A DNA stretch of 11,034 nucleotides. Origin: Armatimonadota bacterium (GTDB taxonomy: Bacteria; Armatimonadota; Zipacnadia; Zipacnadales; JABUFB01). Under the pieces are notes generated by a model. That model saw nothing but the letters and a program-made list of their open reading frames with translations, was not told where the DNA came from and searched no databases. The position numbers and the translations under genes are program-made. Shown in pieces: positions 7,567 through 11,034 of the stretch. Position 1 is the stretch's first letter. The number at the start of each line of letters is the position of its first letter. Location: contig JAGPGE010000113.1 in assembly GCA_018056145.1 (NCBI GenBank), positions 1 through 11,034 of the forward strand. Reading direction: 5' to 3'.

Positions 7567-7572
7567 GGAGGG
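7567..7572 (+). promoter_or_regulatory. ribosome binding site that fixes a GTG start
   Basis: GGAGGG at 7567-7572 is a strong Shine-Dalgarno sequence, 6 bases before the GTG at 7579. It decides the start of the CBM9-like gene against an upstream in-frame TTG at 7546. The GTG also puts the signal peptide directly at the N-terminus. Confidence 0.8.
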
Positions 7573-7578
7573 ATCCAG

Positions 7579-8832
7579 GTGCGACATCTCGCCGCGGTAG
7601 CCCTCGTGTTCATCGCTATCATCAGTGCGCTGCCGGTGTGCGCGCAACTCAGTCCGAAAGTGCCCGTTGTCGTCTGCCCTCGTGTCGAGCAGGCGCCCGT
7701 GCTGGATGGGCGGCTTGAGCCCTCGGAATGGGCGGCAGCCGGGTGTCTGTCTGACTTCATGGTTCTCGGGGCCACTTCATTGCCGCGCCTGCCAACCCGT
7801 GTGTTCGTCATGCACACCAGCGGATCGCTTTACCTTGGTGCTCAGCTGTACGACGATGCTCCCGGCTCCCTCGTTGCCAATGTCACTGAGCGGGACGGTC
7901 ACGTCTATGAGGACGACTGCCTCGAAGTGTACGTGGACACCGAGGGAACTCGCACGAACTACGCCCAGCTTGCCGTGAACTCCTTGGGCACCCGGTTCGA
8001 CGCGTACAACCGTGACGCCGCCGAGAACTTCGAGTGGAGCGTGTTCGCGGCGGTCAACAATGACGGCTGGACGGTGGAGATTGAGCTTCCCTTCGACCAG
8101 GGTATCCCGCCGCTGGAGGGCGAGCGCTGGAACCTCGGTGTCTGCCGCAATTCGGCGAGGACCGGGGAGCTGAGCGCCTGGGGGCGGCATGGGCGCGGCT
8201 TTCACGAGCCCGACGCCTTCGGAGAGATGATCTTCGTCTCCCCTCTGCTCACCGCGCGCGTCGACGACCTGGGCGACCGGGCCTGGGGCGACAACCTGGC
8301 ATTGGCCACCATCGAGAACATTGCCGACCGACAGGTAGATGCCAAGCTGCATGTCGTTGTCATGGGCACCGACCGGCGAAGCCACTATGCGGGCGTCATC
8401 AAGAAGACGCTGCCACCGCGGGGGCGCGAGCAGGTCTACGTACCCTACAAGATCCAGCGCTGCGGTCCTGCCTGGATGGCGCTCTCGCTGACCGACGATC
8501 GCGGCAAGACGGCATGGCGCACCGGCGCGCTCCCGATTGAGCTGCCGGATCTGAGCGACGCGCTGGATGCCGCGGCTCATCACATCGCGCAGGCCTGGAA
8601 GTCCTGGGCGTTTCTGGCGCCTTCCGAGACCCGCGAAGCCATGCGCGAGAAGATCGGCAATCTTCAGAGCCAGTGGGGATATCTGGATGGCCAGGCACCA
8701 ACGGCATCGCAGTCTGATGACCCGCGCCTTCACGCCATCGCCATGGAAGCCCAGCGCCTGCGAGACCAGGCTTCGGAGTTGAGTGAGCAGGTGCGCGCTC
8801 TCGCGCTGGTGGCTTCGCGCCCGGGGAACTGA
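7579..8832 (+). CDS. secreted CBM9-like carbohydrate-binding domain protein
   Basis: This is a 417-residue exported protein. Residues 1-22 form a signal peptide (hydrophobic run from 4 to 20, likely cleavage after VCA). The LPVC sequence is a poor lipobox, so lipoprotein status is unlikely. Residues about 30-222 form a beta-sandwich of the CBM9-like/DOMON-like type. Its marks are APVLDGRLEPSEWAAA (39-54), the strand RVFVMHTSGSLYLGAQLYDD (74-93), EDDCLEVYVD (111-120) and GWTVEIELPF (163-172). Residues 223-325 look like a second, less recognisable beta domain. Residues 325-412 are helical and partly coiled-coil-like, and I do not recognise a family there. CBM9-like domains bind sugars in xylanases and also occur alone in secreted proteins of uncharacterised function. 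No catalytic module is present, so binding or surface display is likelier than hydrolysis. The start is set by the strong GGAGGG site. A palindrome follows the stop by 27 bases. Confidence 0.85.
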   Translation: MRHLAAVALVFIAIISALPVCAQLSPKVPVVVCPRVEQAPVLDGRLEPSEWAAAGCLSDFMVLGATSLPRLPTRVFVMHTSGSLYLGAQLYDDAPGSLVANVTERDGHVYEDDCLEVYVDTEGTRTNYAQLAVNSLGTRFDAYNRDAAENFEWSVFAAVNNDGWTVEIELPFDQGIPPLEGERWNLGVCRNSARTGELSAWGRHGRGFHEPDAFGEMIFVSPLLTARVDDLGDRAWGDNLALATIENIADRQVDAKLHVVVMGTDRRSHYAGVIKKTLPPRGREQVYVPYKIQRCGPAWMALSLTDDRGKTAWRTGALPIELPDLSDALDAAAHHIAQAWKSWAFLAPSETREAMREKIGNLQSQWGYLDGQAPTASQSDDPRLHAIAMEAQRLRDQASELSEQVRALALVASRPGN

Positions 8833-8859
8833 CCCGGCTTCATCGTGTGTACTGCATGA

Positions 8860-8894
8860 GCGATTCCCACCCCGCGCGGGGTGGGAATCGCTTT
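8860..8894 (+). terminator. perfect 32-base palindrome with short T run, probable terminator
   Basis: GCGATTCCCACCCCGC at 8860-8875 is followed directly by its exact reverse complement at 8876-8891, then TTT. It would form a very stable GC-rich hairpin 27 bases after the CBM9-like stop, which fits intrinsic termination. The T run is short (3 Ts before a G). The hairpin ends only 6 bases before the Shine-Dalgarno sequence of the next gene, so an operator or attenuator role is also possible. Confidence 0.65.
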
Positions 8895-8897
8895 GTC

Positions 8898-8903
8898 GGG
8901 TGA
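8898..8903 (+). promoter_or_regulatory. ribosome binding site of the FAD oxidase gene
   Basis: GGGTGA at 8898-8903 contains GGTGA, which pairs with the 16S rRNA tail. Two ATGs follow back to back at 8907 and 8910. The spacing is 3 bases to the first and 6 to the second, so the second is the better start. Confidence 0.5.
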
Positions 8904-8909
8904 CAGATG

Positions 8910-11034
8910 ATGGCAGCAAGATCGGCGACTACAGCAGGTCCGGTCCGTCGCCTGCGCCGCATTCTGGAGCGTGCCCTCGGGCGAGACGCGGTGCTCTGGC
9001 GCGAGGCTGATCTGTGCCTGTACTCCTATGATTCCACCCTCACCCGGGGCCAGCCGGACCTCGTTGCGCTTCCCGAGAACACCCGGCAGTTATCCGATGC
9101 CGTCAAGGCCGCCGCCGATCTGGGTGTGCCCATTGTTGCGCGTGGCGCGGGCACCTGTCTGTCCGGCGGTCCGGTGCCGACCCACGGCGGACTGGTCCTC
9201 TCGCTCAACCGGATGGACCGGCTTCTCGACTTGGATGTCCCCGGCCGGATGGCGCGGGTTCAGGCCGGTATGGTGAATGCGGAGCTTCAGCGTCTCATCG
9301 CCCCGCACGGACTCTTCTTCGCTCCCGATCCGGCGAGCCAGCTGGCGTCCACGATCGGCGGCAATGTGGCGGAAAACGCGGGAGGGCCACACTGCCTGAA
9401 GTACGGCGTCACCGCGAACCATGTATCCGCGGCGAAGGTCGTGCTTGCGGACGGGGAGCTCGTGGAACTGGGCTCGCGCGGGGCCGCGGGCAATCAATAT
9501 GACCTGCTGGGAGTGATGTTGGGCAGTGAGGGCACGCTGGGAATCGTGGCCGAGGTCAGCTGTCGCCTCACCGTCCAACCGCAGGCGCTGACCACAATGC
9601 TGGCGGTCTTCGGGGCCGTCCAGCCCGCGATCCAGACAGTGACCGACATCATCGCGGCCGGTCTGCTTCCGGCGACCCTTGAGATGATGGACCGGCCGCT
9701 AATCGAGTCTGTTCAGGCGGCGTTCGACGCCGGTTACCCGGTGGGCGCCGCGGCGGTTCTGATCATCGAGGTCGACGGACTGGCCGTCTCCATGGACCGG
9801 CAGGCCCGCGCAGTGGAGGAAATCTGCCGCGGCCATGGGGCGCTGTCCTTTGAGCGGGCCCAGTCCGAGGCCGACCGTCAGCGGCTGTGGAGGGGTCGCA
9901 AGGGCGCAATGGCGTCCCTGGTCAATATCCGGCCAAACACGATCTGCACCGACGTCGTCCTTCCGCGGTCGGCCCTGCCCGACATGCTGGAGGCCGTCGT
10001 CGCTCTCGGAGAGGCGCGGGGTATGACCATCGGGAGTCTGTTTCATGCCGGCGATGGGAACCTACATCCGCAGGTCCTCTTTGACGCTCGGGATCCGGCT
10101 CAGGTTGAGGCGGCCCACGAGGTAGACGCGGAGATCGTTGCCCTGGCCATCGAGCGCGGCGGAGTTCTGTCCGGGGAGCACGGGATCGGATGCTGCAAGC
10201 GCCCCTGGATGGAGATGATGTTCTCGGAGACGGAGCTGCGGGTGCAGTGGGCTGTCAAAGACGCCTTCGACCCCGCCGGTCTGCTCAACCCGGGCAAGGT
10301 CCTTCCCGACCGCCCGCTCGCGCGCGACGCCGATCCCGCAGGTGCACGGCGGACGCAGGTGCGCGAGCATTTCCCGGCGGCCGCGGGCGAAGTCCTGGCG
10401 CCCCGGGACCCGGAGGAGGCCGCGGGAGCCCTGGGGGAACTGGCACGTCTCGGGCGCTCTGTCTGGATCAGCGGAAGCGGCCGGTTCGCGTGCCCTGTCC
10501 AGGGAACGACGGCCGTCAGCACCCGCTTGCTTGACCAGGTCATGCTCTTCGATCAGGAGAATCTCACCGTCACCGCTCCGGCAGGCATGCGCTGGGATGA
10601 CCTGCAGCGGCACCTGGGGCAGGCGGGGCAGTTCGTACCGCTCAGGCCGGCCTCGCCAGACCGCACTGTCGGGGGTATGGTGGCCCGTGACGCCTACAGC
10701 GCCCAGCGATTCCTCTACGGTTCGGTGCCGGATGTGCTTCTCGGCGCCAGTGTGGCACTTGCCACCGGTGAGCTTGTGAGAACCGGCAGCCGGTGCGTCA
10801 AGAACGTCTCCGGGTATGCCGTGCACCGGCTTCTCGTTGGGTCATGGGGGACGCTGGGACTCATCACCGACGTGACCCTACGCACGCGGCCCGTGCCGGA
10901 AGTGGTGCGGTGCCTGGTACTCGATTGGGGTGGCGCTCAACTGGCCCGTATTGCCGGCGATCTGCTGTCTGATCTGAGCAGTGAACGGCTGCAGCCGGCA
11001 TCGATTCATGTGGCCCCGCGAAGCGTCCTTGGGC
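8910..11034 (+). CDS. GlcD-GlcE fusion FAD-linked 2-hydroxy-acid oxidase (3' end outside window)
   Basis: The frame stays open from ATG 8910 (or ATG 8907) to the right edge, 708 complete codons. Residues about 1-466 are GlcD-like, of the FAD-PCMH/VAO type. They carry the FAD-binding runs ARGAGTCLSGG (77-87) and STIGGNVAENAGG (147-159), and GSEGTLGIV (205-213). The substrate/metal block is FHAGDGNLHP (378-387), with GEHGIG (422-427), and the domain closes with FDPAGLLNPGKVLP. After a linker at about 467-494, residues 495-708 match the N-terminal part of GlcE, with RTVGGMVA (585-592), KNVSGYA (631-637) and GSWGTLGLITDVTL (644-657). GlcD and GlcE are normally separate subunits of glycolate oxidase, which oxidises glycolate (and often D-lactate) to the 2-oxo acid and passes electrons through the Fe-S protein GlcF. 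Here they are in one chain. GlcF is not seen and may lie downstream. The start follows GGGTGA by 6 bases, right after the palindrome. Confidence 0.9.
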   Translation, partial: MAARSATTAGPVRRLRRILERALGRDAVLWREADLCLYSYDSTLTRGQPDLVALPENTRQLSDAVKAAADLGVPIVARGAGTCLSGGPVPTHGGLVLSLNRMDRLLDLDVPGRMARVQAGMVNAELQRLIAPHGLFFAPDPASQLASTIGGNVAENAGGPHCLKYGVTANHVSAAKVVLADGELVELGSRGAAGNQYDLLGVMLGSEGTLGIVAEVSCRLTVQPQALTTMLAVFGAVQPAIQTVTDIIAAGLLPATLEMMDRPLIESVQAAFDAGYPVGAAAVLIIEVDGLAVSMDRQARAVEEICRGHGALSFERAQSEADRQRLWRGRKGAMASLVNIRPNTICTDVVLPRSALPDMLEAVVALGEARGMTIGSLFHAGDGNLHPQVLFDARDPAQVEAAHEVDAEIVALAIERGGVLSGEHGIGCCKRPWMEMMFSETELRVQWAVKDAFDPAGLLNPGKVLPDRPLARDADPAGARRTQVREHFPAAAGEVLAPRDPEEAAGALGELARLGRSVWISGSGRFACPVQGTTAVSTRLLDQVMLFDQENLTVTAPAGMRWDDLQRHLGQAGQFVPLRPASPDRTVGGMVARDAYSAQRFLYGSVPDVLLGASVALATGELVRTGSRCVKNVSGYAVHRLLVGSWGTLGLITDVTLRTRPVPEVVRCLVLDWGGAQLARIAGDLLSDLSSERLQPASIHVAPRSVLG

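Noticed and set aside
7639..7644. Lipoprotein cleavage site in the CBM9-like protein (LPVC)
   Set aside because: Pro and Val at the -2 and -1 positions do not fit the lipobox, and VCA followed by Gln reads well as an ordinary signal peptidase I site.
8833..8906. Promoter for the GlcD-GlcE gene
   Set aside because: CTGACC at 8829-8834 is a passable -35, but no -10 hexamer with acceptable spacing is visible. The gene may use read-through or a promoter I cannot recognise.
10300..10400. Frameshift or missed stop separating GlcD from GlcE
   Set aside because: The frame is continuous and in phase on both sides, and the codon count from 8910 to the window edge is consistent with an intact frame.

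Overview
This is an 11-kb, GC-rich, gene-dense window with all seven genes on the + strand and only short gaps. It looks like chromosomal DNA of an environmental bacterium that degrades carbohydrates or small organic acids. A DUF6785/DUF6784 membrane protein, a glycoside-hydrolase-like barrel, a CBM9-like secreted protein and an unassigned glycyl radical enzyme together recall Armatimonadota, Planctomycetota or Hydrogenedentota genomes. That placement is an impression from gene content, as the window holds no marker gene. There are no tRNA or rRNA genes, insertion sequences, CRISPR arrays or phage genes.

Layout. (1) 1-1044: the C-terminal part of a glycoside-hydrolase-like protein, open at the left edge. 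(2) 1093-1860: an extended short-chain dehydrogenase/epimerase. (3) 1923-3866: a polytopic DUF6785/DUF6784 membrane protein. (4) A strong sigma70-type promoter (TTGCCA-16-TATAAT, 3881-3908) leads into (5) 3966-6101, a glycyl radical enzyme (GRE) with catalytic GGCTE and radical-site RVGGY motifs. (6) 6094-7485 overlaps the GRE stop by 8 bases. It encodes an exported or membrane NapH-like polyferredoxin protein whose N-terminal extension contains a two-copy internal repeat. (7) A second promoter (TATAAT at 7533) and a strong ribosome binding site lead into 7579-8832, a secreted CBM9-like protein. (8) A perfect 32-base palindrome at 8860-8891 separates it from (9) 8910 to the right edge, a large FAD-linked oxidase in which GlcD-like and GlcE-like sequences are fused in one frame. 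The right edge cuts this gene inside the GlcE-like part.

How the genes might work together (inference). The first three genes look like a sugar or glycoside utilisation block: hydrolysis, oxidoreduction or epimerisation, and a possible membrane carrier. The GRE and the NapH-like protein form a tightly coupled pair. This suggests that a membrane-to-cytoplasm electron route serves the GRE or its activation, yet no radical-SAM activase lies in the window. The GlcD-GlcE fusion would oxidise a 2-hydroxy acid such as glycolate or D-lactate. The points most worth following up are the GRE/NapH-like pair with its duplicated N-terminal domain, and the GlcD-GlcE fusion.
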